The notes: generated by a model from the letters alone, not told the origin. DNA of 64,000 bases from Myxococcales bacterium (GCA_004193285.1 SECP01000041.1:1-64000), one strand, 5' to 3'. Shown: positions 1 to 9,122, counted from the stretch's first letter. Numbers and translations are program-made.

Positions 1-207
1 TTCGTCCCGTATCCGTGTAGACCCAGGTGCGCCAGGCGACGCTGCCCACTTTGACGACGTCCGCCCCCAGCGCCAAGCCCCGCGCGACGGGCGCGACCCG
101 CGAGGGCACGACCGCCGACAACCTACCGTTCGACGAGGCGGGGGCGGACGTCGTCAAAGTGGGCAGCGTCGCCTGGCGCACCTGGGTCTACACGGATACG
201 GGACGAA
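1..207. repeat. Perfect 68-bp inverted repeat at the window edge (arms 1-68 and 140-207)
   Basis: Bases 1-68 are the exact reverse complement of bases 140-207, with 71 bases between. The match stops abruptly at 68/140. The right arm codes in frame for the start of the SH3-like part of the transpeptidase, while the left arm read forward gives only an ill-defined N-terminus. A perfect repeat placed exactly at the sequence end fits a fold-back (chimera) at a contig end better than a biological element. A real terminal hairpin is the alternative. Confidence 0.85.
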
Positions 208-1475
208 ACCGCACGCGCTACGGCTACTTGCGCGCGGGCGCGGTCGTGGCCGCGCGGGGCCCTAAAATCGTCAACGAAGGCTGTGAGGGCGGTTGGTACC
301 GGGTCAATCCGCGCGGCTTCGTCTGCCTGGGCCTCGGCGCCACGGCGGACCTTTCGCACCCCGTCATCGTGGCTTCGCAGAGCCGCGCCCGGCGCGGTGA
401 GGGGCTGCCATACACGTACGCCATGAGTAGCGATACGCCGCCGCTGCTCTACTTTCGTCTTCCTTCCTCCAAGCAGATGAACGAGTCGGAGGGGATGGAC
501 GTCTCGGGGCGCGCCGCCAACTTTCGCGAGCGCATCCGAGGCTCCGGCTTGCTCGCGGCGCTGGGGGAGGTGCTAGGTCCCCCGGATTTTCTGCAAAACG
601 ACGCGAAGCTGCCCAAGCCTTACGGAGTGAAGCAGCCGCTCCGTTACGTGTCCCACGCGGGCGCGGCCGCGGCGGACAGCGGCTTCGCGATCGCCCGGAG
701 CTTCGAGTGGGAAAAGAGGCTGTTCGGCTTGACCACCGAGCTCGACGTGATCGCGCTGGACCGCATCAAGCTGGTGCGGGAGAGCGCATTTCACGGCGTC
801 GAGATCGGCCCGACCGAAGGCCTGCCGGTGGCGTTCAGCAAGGAGCGCTATGGTCAGCGGTTCAATCGCACGGCGGAAGGGTTGTTCGCGGCGGGGCCGC
901 CGCTCGGCGATCGAGAGGGGGTCAAGCTCACCGGCCAGACCAAGCCGGGCGGCTTTCTGGAGACGCGCGACGGCACGTGGGTGGCGGAGGCGACCATGCG
1001 GCGCATCGAGCCGCGCGAGTCCTTTCCCAGCTTTGCGACCGGCGACCGCAAATGGATCGATATCTCGATCAAGCAGCAGTCCCTCGTGGCCTATGCGGGC
1101 CGCACCCCCGTTTACGCCACCTTGATCAGCAGCGGTCGCGCCGGCCTCGGTGACCCGAACGAGACCGAGTCCACCCCCCGCGGCACCTTCATGATTTACC
1201 AGAAGGAAGTGGCCTCCACGATGGACGGCGACGAAGACAAGGGGGACTCCTACAACCTGCGTGACGTGCCGTTCGTTCAGTATTTTCACAAGGGCTATGC
1301 ACTTCACGGCGCGTACTGGCACGATGATTTCGGCAAGGTCAGGAGCCACGGCTGCGTGAACCTCGCCCCCAAGGACGCCGCGTGGCTCTTCGAGTGGACT
1401 GACCCTTCCGTCCCTGCGTCCTGGCACGGCGTACTTAATAAAGAGCGGGGCACGGTCGTGCACGTTCACCCCTGA
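27..1475 (+). CDS. L,D-transpeptidase (YkuD) with SH3-like N-terminal region; N-terminus unreliable
   Basis: Predicted periplasmic L,D-transpeptidase, forming 3-3 peptidoglycan cross-links or attaching proteins to peptidoglycan. The YkuD domain fills the C-terminal third: a conserved His near residue 425 (LHGAYW) and the S-H-G-C-V-N motif with the catalytic Cys near residue 443. Residues about 45-105 look like a small beta-rich SH3-type module (WRTWVYTD, GGWYRVNPRGFVCLG). The open frame begins at a GTG inside the left arm of the terminal inverted repeat, so the first 13 or so codons are probably artefactual. No signal peptide is visible, which suggests the true 5' end lies outside the window. 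Function confidence is high; the start is not trustworthy. Confidence 0.85.
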   Translation: MRQATLPTLTTSAPSAKPRATGATREGTTADNLPFDEAGADVVKVGSVAWRTWVYTDTGRNRTRYGYLRAGAVVAARGPKIVNEGCEGGWYRVNPRGFVCLGLGATADLSHPVIVASQSRARRGEGLPYTYAMSSDTPPLLYFRLPSSKQMNESEGMDVSGRAANFRERIRGSGLLAALGEVLGPPDFLQNDAKLPKPYGVKQPLRYVSHAGAAAADSGFAIARSFEWEKRLFGLTTELDVIALDRIKLVRESAFHGVEIGPTEGLPVAFSKERYGQRFNRTAEGLFAAGPPLGDREGVKLTGQTKPGGFLETRDGTWVAEATMRRIEPRESFPSFATGDRKWIDISIKQQSLVAYAGRTPVYATLISSGRAGLGDPNETESTPRGTFMIYQKEVASTMDGDEDKGDSYNLRDVPFVQYFHKGYALHGAYWHDDFGKVRSHGCVNLAPKDAAWLFEWTDPSVPASWHGVLNKERGTVVHVHP

Positions 1476-1553
1476 GCGCCTGGCAATCGCCGTAGGCGCT
1501 CGGCAAGGTTTTTGTCATACTCGTAGATCGTTCGTGGTCGCGGCGAGAGCAAG

Positions 1554-3179
1554 ATGAGCCAACCCATTGCCGATCTGTTGAAGCGCGCACTCTTGGTAGG
1601 AGCACGCGAGGTGCGGCTCATCCCCGGGCGGCGCACCATCGTGGTGGTCCCCGCCGGCGAGAGCGAGGTGAAAGGGGAAGCTCAAACCAGCCAGAGCATC
1701 AGCGCGCTCATCACGCCGGTGCTCACGCCGGCCGCGCGCGGCCACATGACGACCGGCTTCGCGGAGTGGGACTTCGAGCTCGAGGGGCGCGGCACGGTGC
1801 GCGCGGTGGCGGAGATCAAGGTCGGCCTCGTCAACGTCTCCTTCTTTCTCGACCGCTGTGAGACGCTGGCTCAGCAAGCGGAGCGTCAAAGAGTGGCCGC
1901 GCCGCCGGCACCGCCGCCCGCCCGCGCGCCCATCGCGCCTTCCCCCTCCTTCGGAGCAATGCCCGCCATCCACTCCGGCATCGGGCTGGACGTCGACGAC
2001 GATTTCGGCCCGCCGCCGGCGCCGCCTCCGCTCAGAACCGCGCCGCCCCCCGCCTCGCTCGCGTACGACAACGCGCTGTCGGACGGCTCGACCGCGAACA
2101 TCGACCGGCTGCTGAACAAGCTGCTGGAGCTCAAAGGCTCGGATCTTCACATCTCTACCTCCTCCGTGCCGATGATGCGGGTGGACGGTGAGATGCGCAC
2201 CGTTCAAGGCTACGAGTCGCTGAGCGGCGAGCAGGTGCAGCGCATGCTCATGCCCATCGTGCCTCCGCGTAACCGTGAAGAGTTCGACAAAACGCACGAC
2301 ACGGACTTTGCCTACGAGCTCCCCGGCAAAGCGCGCTTCCGCGCCAACCTGTTCGTGGATTTGCGCGGCATGGGCGCGGTCATGCGCGTCATCCCCAGCA
2401 AAATCCTGACCGTGGACGACTTGAACCTGCCCAAGGAGCTGCTCAGCCTGTGCCACCTGCCGAAGGGCTTGGTGCTCGTCACCGGGCCGACTGGCTCTGG
2501 CAAGTCCACCACGCTCGCGGCGCTCGTCGACTACATCAACCGAACCCGCCAAGATCACATCATCACGATCGAGGATCCAGTCGAGTTCGTGCACCCCAAC
2601 AAGAAGTGCCTGGTAAACCAGCGCCAAGTCGGCGAGCACACGGACTCCTTCAAGAAAGCGCTGCGCGCCGCCCTCCGCGAAGATCCGGACATCGTGCTGC
2701 TGGGCGAAATGCGAGACTTGGAGACCATCGCGATCGCGCTGGAGACGGCAGAGACGGGCCACCTCGTGTTCGGCACGCTCCACACCTCGTCTGCGCCCAG
2801 CACCATCGACCGCATCATCGACCAGTACCCGCCCGAGCAGCAGGAGCAGATCCGCGTGATGCTCGCCAACAGCTTGAAGGGCGTGATCGCGCAGATGCTG
2901 TGCCGGAAGATCGGCGGCGGCCGAGTCGCCGCGCTGGAGGTCATGTTCGGGGTGCCCGCCATCGCCAACCTCATCCGCGAAAAGAAGGTCTTTCAGATCA
3001 ACAGCATCATGCAAACCGGCCGCAAGCAGGGCATGTGCTTGATGAACGACAGCTTGTTCAAGCTCGTGAAGGACGGCGTGGTCGCGCCCGAAGAAGCGCT
3101 CGCGAAGGCGAACGACAAAGCCAACCTCATCGGTCAATTCCAGAGCGCCGGCATCAAGGTAGACGCGCCGGGTGGCTGA
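1554..3179 (+). CDS. pilT: Type IV pilus retraction ATPase PilT with an extra N-terminal domain
   Basis: PilT-family hexameric ATPase that powers pilus retraction and twitching (social) motility from the cytoplasmic base of the pilus machine. The C-terminal 365 residues are canonical: Walker A GPTGSGKST at about 311-319, Walker B DIVLLGEMRD near 379-388, His box GTLHTSSA near 405-412, and an AIRNLIRE-like AIANLIREKK near 475. Residues 1-105 before a Pro/Ala linker (about 115-180) resemble a divergent second copy of the PilT N-terminal PAS-like domain, which is unusual for a PilT of about 350-370 aa. ATG start; a TGTCATACT-like -10 lies about 35 bases upstream. It may be one of several pilT paralogues. 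Confidence 0.9.
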   Translation: MSQPIADLLKRALLVGAREVRLIPGRRTIVVVPAGESEVKGEAQTSQSISALITPVLTPAARGHMTTGFAEWDFELEGRGTVRAVAEIKVGLVNVSFFLDRCETLAQQAERQRVAAPPAPPPARAPIAPSPSFGAMPAIHSGIGLDVDDDFGPPPAPPPLRTAPPPASLAYDNALSDGSTANIDRLLNKLLELKGSDLHISTSSVPMMRVDGEMRTVQGYESLSGEQVQRMLMPIVPPRNREEFDKTHDTDFAYELPGKARFRANLFVDLRGMGAVMRVIPSKILTVDDLNLPKELLSLCHLPKGLVLVTGPTGSGKSTTLAALVDYINRTRQDHIITIEDPVEFVHPNKKCLVNQRQVGEHTDSFKKALRAALREDPDIVLLGEMRDLETIAIALETAETGHLVFGTLHTSSAPSTIDRIIDQYPPEQQEQIRVMLANSLKGVIAQMLCRKIGGGRVAALEVMFGVPAIANLIREKKVFQINSIMQTGRKQGMCLMNDSLFKLVKDGVVAPEEALAKANDKANLIGQFQSAGIKVDAPGG

Positions 3180-3510
3180 TTGGGTCGAGGGGCTGCCTCA
3201 GCCGCAGCTCGCTCGGCAGCGCTCACGTGGCGTCGCTCGGCTCAGCCGTCAGGCTCGTGAGTCGCCGCGTCGAGGCGCAGCGGAGCTCCGAAGCGCTCGC
3301 GGTAAGCGAGACCGGCCGCTTTCCACGCTTGGGCCGGCAGCGGTGACGAGGACTCGCATGCGCGGCGCGGCGACTCACGCGGCCGCGCGGCGCTGAGCCA
3401 CAGAAGCACGGCGAGCGGCGGACGCGCCCTGCTACGGGGCGGCGCACCAAAATCAGCAGCGCGGGGCGTGGTTCGCCGGCTTTCGGGCGCCGTGTTAGCT
3501 TCCGCCGCTC
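3180..3510. other. Intergenic region between pilT and ruvB
   Basis: About 330 bases of very G+C-rich sequence with no convincing coding frame, RNA gene or strong hairpin. The right end carries the probable ruvB promoter. The small open frames here have biased Arg/Ala/Gly composition typical of non-coding GC-rich DNA. Confidence 0.5.
3472..3500 (+). promoter_or_regulatory. Putative ruvB promoter with a very short leader
   Basis: TTCGCC (3472-3477), a 17-base spacer, then TTAGCT (3495-3500), only 10 bases before the ruvB ATG. The -35 match is weak, but the TTAG-x-x-TCCGCC arrangement recurs ahead of other genes in this window, which supports the -10 call. Confidence 0.4.
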
Positions 3511-4578
3511 ATGGCCGCGAGAAAAACACCTGCCAACGACGCTGGCGACGAGATGGCCTCGCGGCTTTCCGCCGGCGGCGTATTCGGTGAGGAGGAGCGC
3601 TTCGATCGAATCTTTCGCCCTGGCTCCTTGGACGAGTTCGTCGGGCAGGAGCAGCACAAGCAGAACCTGCGGGTTTACGTGGAGGCGGCCCGGCGGCGCA
3701 AGGAGCCGCTCGACCACATCCTGCTGTGCGGCCCCCCCGGGCTGGGCAAGACCACGCTCGCGAACATCCTCGCGAAGGAGATGGGCGTGGAGCTGTTCGT
3801 CACGAGCGGTCCCGGGGTGGAGCACAAGGGCGTGCTCACGGGCTTGCTCACGCGCGTGCAGCGCGCGGACATCCTGTTCATCGACGAGATTCACCGCCTG
3901 AGCGCGACGGTAGAAGAGGCCCTGTATCCTGCGATCGAGGACTTTCGCATCGACGTGATGATGGGTGACGGCGCCTACGCAGAGAGCATCCAGCTGGACG
4001 TGAAGCCGTTCACGCTCGTGGGCGCGACCACTCGCACCGGGCTGCTCACCAAGCCGCTTCAAGAGCGCTTCGGCGTAACCCTGCGGCTCGATTTTTACCC
4101 CGTCTCGGACCTGCAGAAGATCGTGGCGCGTAGCGCGCGGCTGCTGGAAATCGAGTGTGATGACGGCGGCTCCCTCGCCCTGGCGGAGCGCGCGCGCGGC
4201 ACCCCCCGTATCGCCAACCGCTTGGTGCGGCGCGTGCGGGACTTCGCGGAGGTCGAGGGCACCGGCGTCATCGATCGCAAGATCGTGGACATCGCTTGCG
4301 ACCGGCTCGGTATCGACCACGCCGGGCTAGACGAGATGGATCGCCGGCTGCTCGGCGTCCTCATCGACCACTACGACGGCGGCCCGGTCGGGGTCGAGAC
4401 GATCGCGGCTGCTTTGGCCGAGCCGCGCGACACGGTGGAGGACGTGTACGAGCCGTACCTGCTCCAGCAAGGCTTTTTGGGGCGCACGCCGCGCGGCCGC
4501 GTCGCCACGAAGCGCGCGTACGAGCACCTGAAGAAGGTCATGCCGCCCAAAGGCACCAACCAGGGGAGCCTGTTTTGA
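3511..4578 (+). CDS. ruvB: Holliday junction branch-migration ATPase RuvB
   Basis: AAA+ motor of RuvAB(C) that drives Holliday junction branch migration in recombinational repair. Family length (355 aa) and full motif set: Walker A GPPGLGKTT at about 74-82, Walker B FIDEIHRL near 123-130, sensor 1 GATTR near 171-175, and the C-terminal winged-helix part with RGRVATKRAYEHL. Acidic opening before the RPGSLDEFVGQ segment is typical. ATG start. ruvA and ruvC are not adjacent. The stop overlaps the TTG start of the esterase, so the two are probably cotranscribed. Confidence 0.96.
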   Translation: MAARKTPANDAGDEMASRLSAGGVFGEEERFDRIFRPGSLDEFVGQEQHKQNLRVYVEAARRRKEPLDHILLCGPPGLGKTTLANILAKEMGVELFVTSGPGVEHKGVLTGLLTRVQRADILFIDEIHRLSATVEEALYPAIEDFRIDVMMGDGAYAESIQLDVKPFTLVGATTRTGLLTKPLQERFGVTLRLDFYPVSDLQKIVARSARLLEIECDDGGSLALAERARGTPRIANRLVRRVRDFAEVEGTGVIDRKIVDIACDRLGIDHAGLDEMDRRLLGVLIDHYDGGPVGVETIAAALAEPRDTVEDVYEPYLLQQGFLGRTPRGRVATKRAYEHLKKVMPPKGTNQGSLF

Positions 4579-5360
4579 CCGCGCCCATCCGCCCCGGCGC
4601 GGAGCCGCTCTCGCGAGACGGTAGCAGCGCGCTCGCGCGCATCGGTATCCTGTTGATGCACGGGTTTACGGGCAGCCCGGTTTCCATGCGGCCCCTCGCG
4701 GAGCTGCTGTCACGGCGCGGCTTCGCGATCGAGATGCCGCGCCTGCCCGGTCACGGAACGACGCCGCGGGACCTCTTGCCCTTCCGCTACTCGGACTTTC
4801 GGGCGGAGGCGAAGGCGGCGCTCGAGCGCTTGCGGTCGCGCACGGCCGCGCAGGTAGCGGTCGGTCTGTCGATGGGCGGCACTTTGGTGCTGGATCTGGG
4901 CGCGACCGAGCCCCTGGCGGGGGTCGTGACCATCAACGCGCAGATTTTGGATCGCGGCGGCGCGGTCGTGAAGCTTGGCCCCTGGATCGAGAAGGTGATG
5001 CCAATGGCGCCCGCGAGCGCCGCCGGCTTGAAGAAGAACGACATCAAAAAGGGTGGGGACGAAGACGCCTACGACATGGTCGCGGCCGCGGCCGGGAACT
5101 CGCTCGTGCGAGCGATACCGGAGGTGCGCGCTCGCCTCCGGCAGCTCACGGCCCCGCTCCTCGTCATCTATTCGCGTGATGACCACAGTGTGCCTCCTGA
5201 TAACTCCAAGCAGTTACCGGGCCTGGTCGGCACCGCGCGCGAGCAGGTAACGGTCCTGGAGCTCTTGAGCTCGTATCATGTGGCCACGTTGGACAACGAC
5301 CTCCCGCTCTTGGACGAGCGCATCGCATCCTTCGCGGAAAGCGCCGCGAAAAGCTCCTGA
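4575..5360 (+). CDS. Alpha/beta hydrolase, Est30-type carboxylesterase/monoacylglycerol lipase
   Basis: Cytosolic serine esterase of the alpha/beta hydrolase fold. The opening MHGFTGSP forms the oxyanion-hole loop; the nucleophile elbow is GLSMGG near residue 97-102, the acid is in YSRDDHS near residue 199, and the His is in SSYHVATLD near residue 235. This order matches carboxylesterase Est30 and bacterial monoacylglycerol lipases. I place the start at TTG 4575, overlapping the ruvB stop as TTGA, because AGGGGAG lies 6 bases upstream; the longer open frame to the left only overlaps ruvB. Second gene of a ruvB operon ended by a strong terminator. Substrate unknown. Confidence 0.85.
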   Translation: MTAPIRPGAEPLSRDGSSALARIGILLMHGFTGSPVSMRPLAELLSRRGFAIEMPRLPGHGTTPRDLLPFRYSDFRAEAKAALERLRSRTAAQVAVGLSMGGTLVLDLGATEPLAGVVTINAQILDRGGAVVKLGPWIEKVMPMAPASAAGLKKNDIKKGGDEDAYDMVAAAAGNSLVRAIPEVRARLRQLTAPLLVIYSRDDHSVPPDNSKQLPGLVGTAREQVTVLELLSSYHVATLDNDLPLLDERIASFAESAAKSS

Positions 5361-5440
5361 AACCGGGGACATGGTCCCTTGATGACGCACTGTGCCGTCA
5401 TGCGCTTTCATCTTGGGGTAGCGCCTGGCGACGCGGTGGG

Positions 5441-5478
5441 GCACCCCGGATGAATCCTGAGCATCCGGGGTGCTTTTT
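5441..5478 (+). terminator. Rho-independent terminator after ruvB-esterase
   Basis: Perfect 12-bp stem, 5441-5452 with 5462-5473, 9-base loop, followed by TTTTTA. The T-tract is on the plus strand, so it ends the ruvB-esterase unit. The opposite strand has no T-run after the stem. Confidence 0.85.
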
Positions 5479-5490
5479 AATGCGCGTCGG

Positions 5491-7302
5491 CTAGCGCTCC
5501 GAGCGATCCACGTGGATGCGCGCGACTCGCAGCGGCGCGTCCAACCCCTTGAGGGACGCTTCGAAGCGCTCGCTCGGGGTGTGCGACCCGAGCCAGCCTT
5601 GTTCGTTCGCTTCGTCCGCGAGATCCTCCACGAGCAGCACCTCGCCCGCGCCGGCAGCGCCCTGGAGGCGTGCGGCCGTGTTCACGGTCTGCCCGAAGTA
5701 GTCCAAAATGCCGTTGGCGGTGACGACGTAGCAGGGCCCGGCGTACACGCCGACCTTGAGGAAGGTCCGCCCCGCTTCCGGCAGGCTGCCGCGAAACTCG
5801 GGGAATCGCTCCAGCATCTCTATGGACGCCGCGATCGCGTCCCGCTCTTCCACGAAGGCTGCCATCACCGCGTCGCCGATCGTCTTGACCAGCGTGCCCC
5901 GGTGCGCGGAGATGATACCGAGCAACAGGTCGAAGTGCTCGTGCACGACCTTGAACGCCTTGGCGTCGCCGACGCGCGAGTAGAGGGCGGTCGAGTCGGT
6001 CAGGTCTGTGAACAAGAGCGCGACGCGAGCGACCCGCAGCGTGGTGCCCGGGCGCAGCAAGTCACTCGAAAAATACCGGCGAAACTCCGGGAGCGTGCTG
6101 ACGACGTGGGCGGTCGCGGCGCGCGAGGCGTAGACCAAGCGCTCGAGCTTCACGTGCGTTTGCTTCTCCCCTGCGTGCTGTATCTCGAGCCGGGCCGAGG
6201 GCGCGAGGGTGGCTTTGGCCAAACTGAGCCCCGTATCCGTGGACTGCACGACGAGCTCTGCGTCTCCGCCGAGGGCGACCTCCAGCGCAGTGGTCGCGCC
6301 GCCGCGGAGGAAGAGGCGGTAGCGTCCGGCTTCTTCCGGCGCCCGCAGCTCCGCCTTGCCTCCCGGATCCAGCAAGGCCTGGGTCACCACGTGCGGAGTG
6401 CGGAATGGCCCGCCGATGCAATACGGGCCAGAAGCGAGCGCGCGCAGCGAGCTCTTGGGACGGAAGGTGGCCTCCACCGCGCGGTCGAGCTCGAGCTCGA
6501 AAGAGAGGTCGCACAGCTGACAGTGCCCGGCGGCGGGCAGATCCGAAAGCGAATCCGTGCTCTCCGTGCCCGTCCGGCAGCTGGGGCAGACGAGCTCCCA
6601 GTGCAGCTCTACCAGGCCGGCCTTCACCGCGTGCAGGCAGACTGCGAGCGTCTCCCGATCATCGGCTTGCAGGAGGGTGGCTAGCTCGAAGGGACGAATC
6701 CGCACGACGTCCGAATCCGGCGCGGTGCGCAAATACTCCACCAGCTTTTGTCCCAGCTCCCGCCGCTCCGGAGCAAGGTGCTCCTCCAGCGCGCGCGCGG
6801 AGCGAGATAGCGACGCTTCGTCCACCGCGGACGTACCGGTGCGGAAGCACGCCGTGCGGCCCGCCTTCACGTCTTGCTCCACGCGCCCCAGCTCAGAGGC
6901 GATGCGGCCGGCGAAGCGCAGCAGCTCCAGCTTCAACACCGGGCCGAGCACCTGCCAGCGCGGCTCGACCGAGAGACGAAAGCGAACGCTCGTGCCGCCC
7001 TCCGCGCGGGGGGTGAGCCAGAACTCGTTCGTCATCGAGAGCAAGACGCCGCTGCGCATGCTGCGGTGGATGCGAAAATGCTCGTTTTCCACCCACTCGA
7101 ACGGCTGCTCTTCGTACTCCAGCGGGAACCCGCCCGAGACCGTGCGCACGACGTAACGCGCGGCGCTGGCGCCTTCGTTCGGGCTCACCGCGAGAGGCCC
7201 CAGCCCGACGGCCCGATTCATGCGCTCCGTGTCACCAATGGCGCACCAAAGCTGGCTCCGTTCGCTCGAAAGCTCGACGACGCGCTCCACGGAAACCGGC
7301 AT
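5491..7302 (-). CDS. Class III adenylate/guanylate cyclase with SRPBCC and zinc-ribbon (DUF5939-like) regions
   Basis: Predicted soluble cyclic-nucleotide synthase. The C-terminal cyclase domain keeps every catalytic position I can align: the metal Asp in FTDLTDST, Lys and second Asp in LVKTIGDAV, the D-x-x-G substrate-Asp region, and Asn/Arg in VNTAARL. Residues about 1-150 form an SRPBCC/START-like ligand-binding fold. A four-Cys segment (CPSC...CQLC) near residues 240-275 looks like a zinc ribbon. The order SRPBCC, DUF5939-like, cyclase suggests ligand-gated cAMP output. Start chosen at the internal ATG 7302 because it precedes the SRPBCC fold; an upstream TTG at 7368 is possible. Convergent with the esterase. 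Confidence 0.85.
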   Translation of the reverse strand: MPVSVERVVELSSERSQLWCAIGDTERMNRAVGLGPLAVSPNEGASAARYVVRTVSGGFPLEYEEQPFEWVENEHFRIHRSMRSGVLLSMTNEFWLTPRAEGGTSVRFRLSVEPRWQVLGPVLKLELLRFAGRIASELGRVEQDVKAGRTACFRTGTSAVDEASLSRSARALEEHLAPERRELGQKLVEYLRTAPDSDVVRIRPFELATLLQADDRETLAVCLHAVKAGLVELHWELVCPSCRTGTESTDSLSDLPAAGHCQLCDLSFELELDRAVEATFRPKSSLRALASGPYCIGGPFRTPHVVTQALLDPGGKAELRAPEEAGRYRLFLRGGATTALEVALGGDAELVVQSTDTGLSLAKATLAPSARLEIQHAGEKQTHVKLERLVYASRAATAHVVSTLPEFRRYFSSDLLRPGTTLRVARVALLFTDLTDSTALYSRVGDAKAFKVVHEHFDLLLGIISAHRGTLVKTIGDAVMAAFVEERDAIAASIEMLERFPEFRGSLPEAGRTFLKVGVYAGPCYVVTANGILDYFGQTVNTAARLQGAAGAGEVLLVEDLADEANEQGWLGSHTPSERFEASLKGLDAPLRVARIHVDRSER

Positions 7303-7371
7303 CCTGCCCGGTTTATCACGTTTTCGACCGGACGCGCCGAGCAGCCGCGCTAGGCTCCGCCCCGCCAAAGG

Positions 7372-9099
7372 ATGCGGTTTCGGGCCATTGCCAAAAGTAG
7401 CGAGCGCAGCAACGCGGCCGGCGCGGTGGAGCTCGAGTGCGCCGAGCAGGGCCTGCTCCTCGGCTACCGCGGCGTGTTCGCGCTGAATGACGGCTACGTT
7501 CCGGGCGCGCTCGCGAGCGGGCTGGACATGAACGTGCCCTGGTCCGCGGTGTGGGAAACGACCTTGGAGGGGGCAGAGCTCTTTCTCGAGGTGGACTCGA
7601 GCCTGACCCCGCTCAATCGCCTCACCTTGGCCGACTTCACCAGCGGCTACGAAGAGCTCCCGCCCGAGGAGTCGCGGAAGCGGCGATTGGTGGTTCGCGT
7701 GGCGAGCGCCGGGCTCGCGCTCACCGCCGCGCTGGCCGCGTTCGCGGGCGCGCGGGGCTCGGGCGCTTCCGGCTCGCTTTCGCTCGCGCTCTCGGCTGCC
7801 GTGCTCACCGCGCTCGCGGTCGTGGCGGTCGGTTTCTGGGCGGACCGCTTCGTGGCGACGCCGGTGCCGAAGCTGAGCGGCGAAGTCGCTCGGGAGCTCT
7901 TCTTGGCGGAGCTCTCTCGCTTCCGCCCCGCGGTGACGCGCGCGGCTCCGGCTCCCGCTCCGCCGCGCCCGCCGCTCGTCTTTTACTTCGAGCGGCTGCT
8001 ACCGCGCACCGCGACCGCGATCGTGATCACTCTCTCCGCGGCGCTGCTCGGCACCCTGCTCACCACGCGCGTCATCGTCCTGGACGAAGGCACTTCCCGG
8101 CGCGTCCCCGCAGCGGCGGAGGAGGACGAGGAGCGAGAGCGCGCGGCGCCGCCCGCGCCGCCGGTGCTAGCCGCTGCGACGACGGCCTCGCCCAAGCCGG
8201 CCGAGGTCGCGGCCCCGAGTGGGGATTCGGTGAGGCTCGGCGAGCCGTGCCGCTGCGTGCGCTCGGACTCCGCGCTGTGGCAGACGCCGATACCGCGGCT
8301 CAGCCTGCTCACGCTCTCCCAGCGCGTGCGCAGGGGGCGCGGCGACGACGAGCGCAAGAACAAGAAGTACCTCGAGCTCGAGCTGGGCGTCGTCAACAAC
8401 GGCAAGTCGGACGTGCCGGAGGTCTCGCTCTTGGTCGAATTCTTCGAGCGCGACCCTCCGCCCTCCAACAAGCGCTACTCGGTCGTCACCCGCCCGCTCT
8501 TTTACGAGGGGCCGCTGCGACCCGGACAGGCCATCAAGTGGAGCGTGGAAGGGCAGGGCACCGAGTTCGAGGTGCATAGCCCGGTACCGGGGGACGTGGG
8601 CCCGTTCGGCGACGACGCCGCGCCCGCCAACTCCTTCGCAGAGCTGCTCACCGCCAATCACCGCCCGGTGCGGCTGCACGCGGCGATGATGCTCACTTTC
8701 CTCGGTGATCCCCGCGCGCGTGACGCGGTGCTCGAGCTTCGGGAGGCGCTCCGTGAGGACGAAGCGCCGTACCTCAACCGCCTGATCGTCGCTCAGTCGC
8801 CGGTCAAAGTGTGCAAGCTCCAGCTCGAGCCCGCGCGGCAGAGCGGCAGCGCTTGCCTCTTCAACACCAGTAACGAGGCCAAGAAGGACCTGGGCCTGCG
8901 CGTCCGCGCCCTCGCCGCCGGCGTGTCCCACGCGGACCCGGTAGGGCAGCCGCCGGAGGTGAAAGCGGAGTCCAGCTATCACGTGCCGGGCGAGCTCGCG
9001 CCGAGCGAGGGCCGAGAGGCGGCGTTCGGCTTCGACCTCCGCGGCGAGCGCAGCGACTCGTTCGAAGCCTTCGTCGATCGCTTCGACTTACTGCCCTGA
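7372..9099 (+). CDS. Conserved hypothetical membrane protein with three predicted TM segments
   Basis: Not recognised as a named family. Residues 1-100 are soluble and follow WSAVWETTLEGAELFLEV, somewhat like a PH-type membrane-associated domain. Hydrophobic segments lie near 108-128, 134-155 and 214-236. An acidic and Ala/Pro-rich stretch (about 245-290) leads to a C-terminal region of about 280 residues with CRCVRSD and beta-rich motifs that may sit outside the membrane. Start ATG 7372 is preceded by a CTAGGCTCCGCC promoter-like motif only about 10 bases upstream. Divergent from the cyclase. A terminator follows. Role unknown. Confidence 0.6.
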   Translation: MRFRAIAKSSERSNAAGAVELECAEQGLLLGYRGVFALNDGYVPGALASGLDMNVPWSAVWETTLEGAELFLEVDSSLTPLNRLTLADFTSGYEELPPEESRKRRLVVRVASAGLALTAALAAFAGARGSGASGSLSLALSAAVLTALAVVAVGFWADRFVATPVPKLSGEVARELFLAELSRFRPAVTRAAPAPAPPRPPLVFYFERLLPRTATAIVITLSAALLGTLLTTRVIVLDEGTSRRVPAAAEEDEERERAAPPAPPVLAAATTASPKPAEVAAPSGDSVRLGEPCRCVRSDSALWQTPIPRLSLLTLSQRVRRGRGDDERKNKKYLELELGVVNNGKSDVPEVSLLVEFFERDPPPSNKRYSVVTRPLFYEGPLRPGQAIKWSVEGQGTEFEVHSPVPGDVGPFGDDAAPANSFAELLTANHRPVRLHAAMMLTFLGDPRARDAVLELREALREDEAPYLNRLIVAQSPVKVCKLQLEPARQSGSACLFNTSNEAKKDLGLRVRALAAGVSHADPVGQPPEVKAESSYHVPGELAPSEGREAAFGFDLRGERSDSFEAFVDRFDLLP

Positions 9100-9122
9100 C
9101 CGCACGTGTACCCCTGACGTGC

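Noticed and set aside
573..1469. Long minus-strand frame opposite the L,D-transpeptidase
   Set aside because: Shadow of a strongly supported gene; no domain and biased composition.
1515..3137. 540-codon minus-strand frame opposite pilT
   Set aside because: His/Arg/Val-rich antisense shadow; pilT motifs on the plus strand are decisive.
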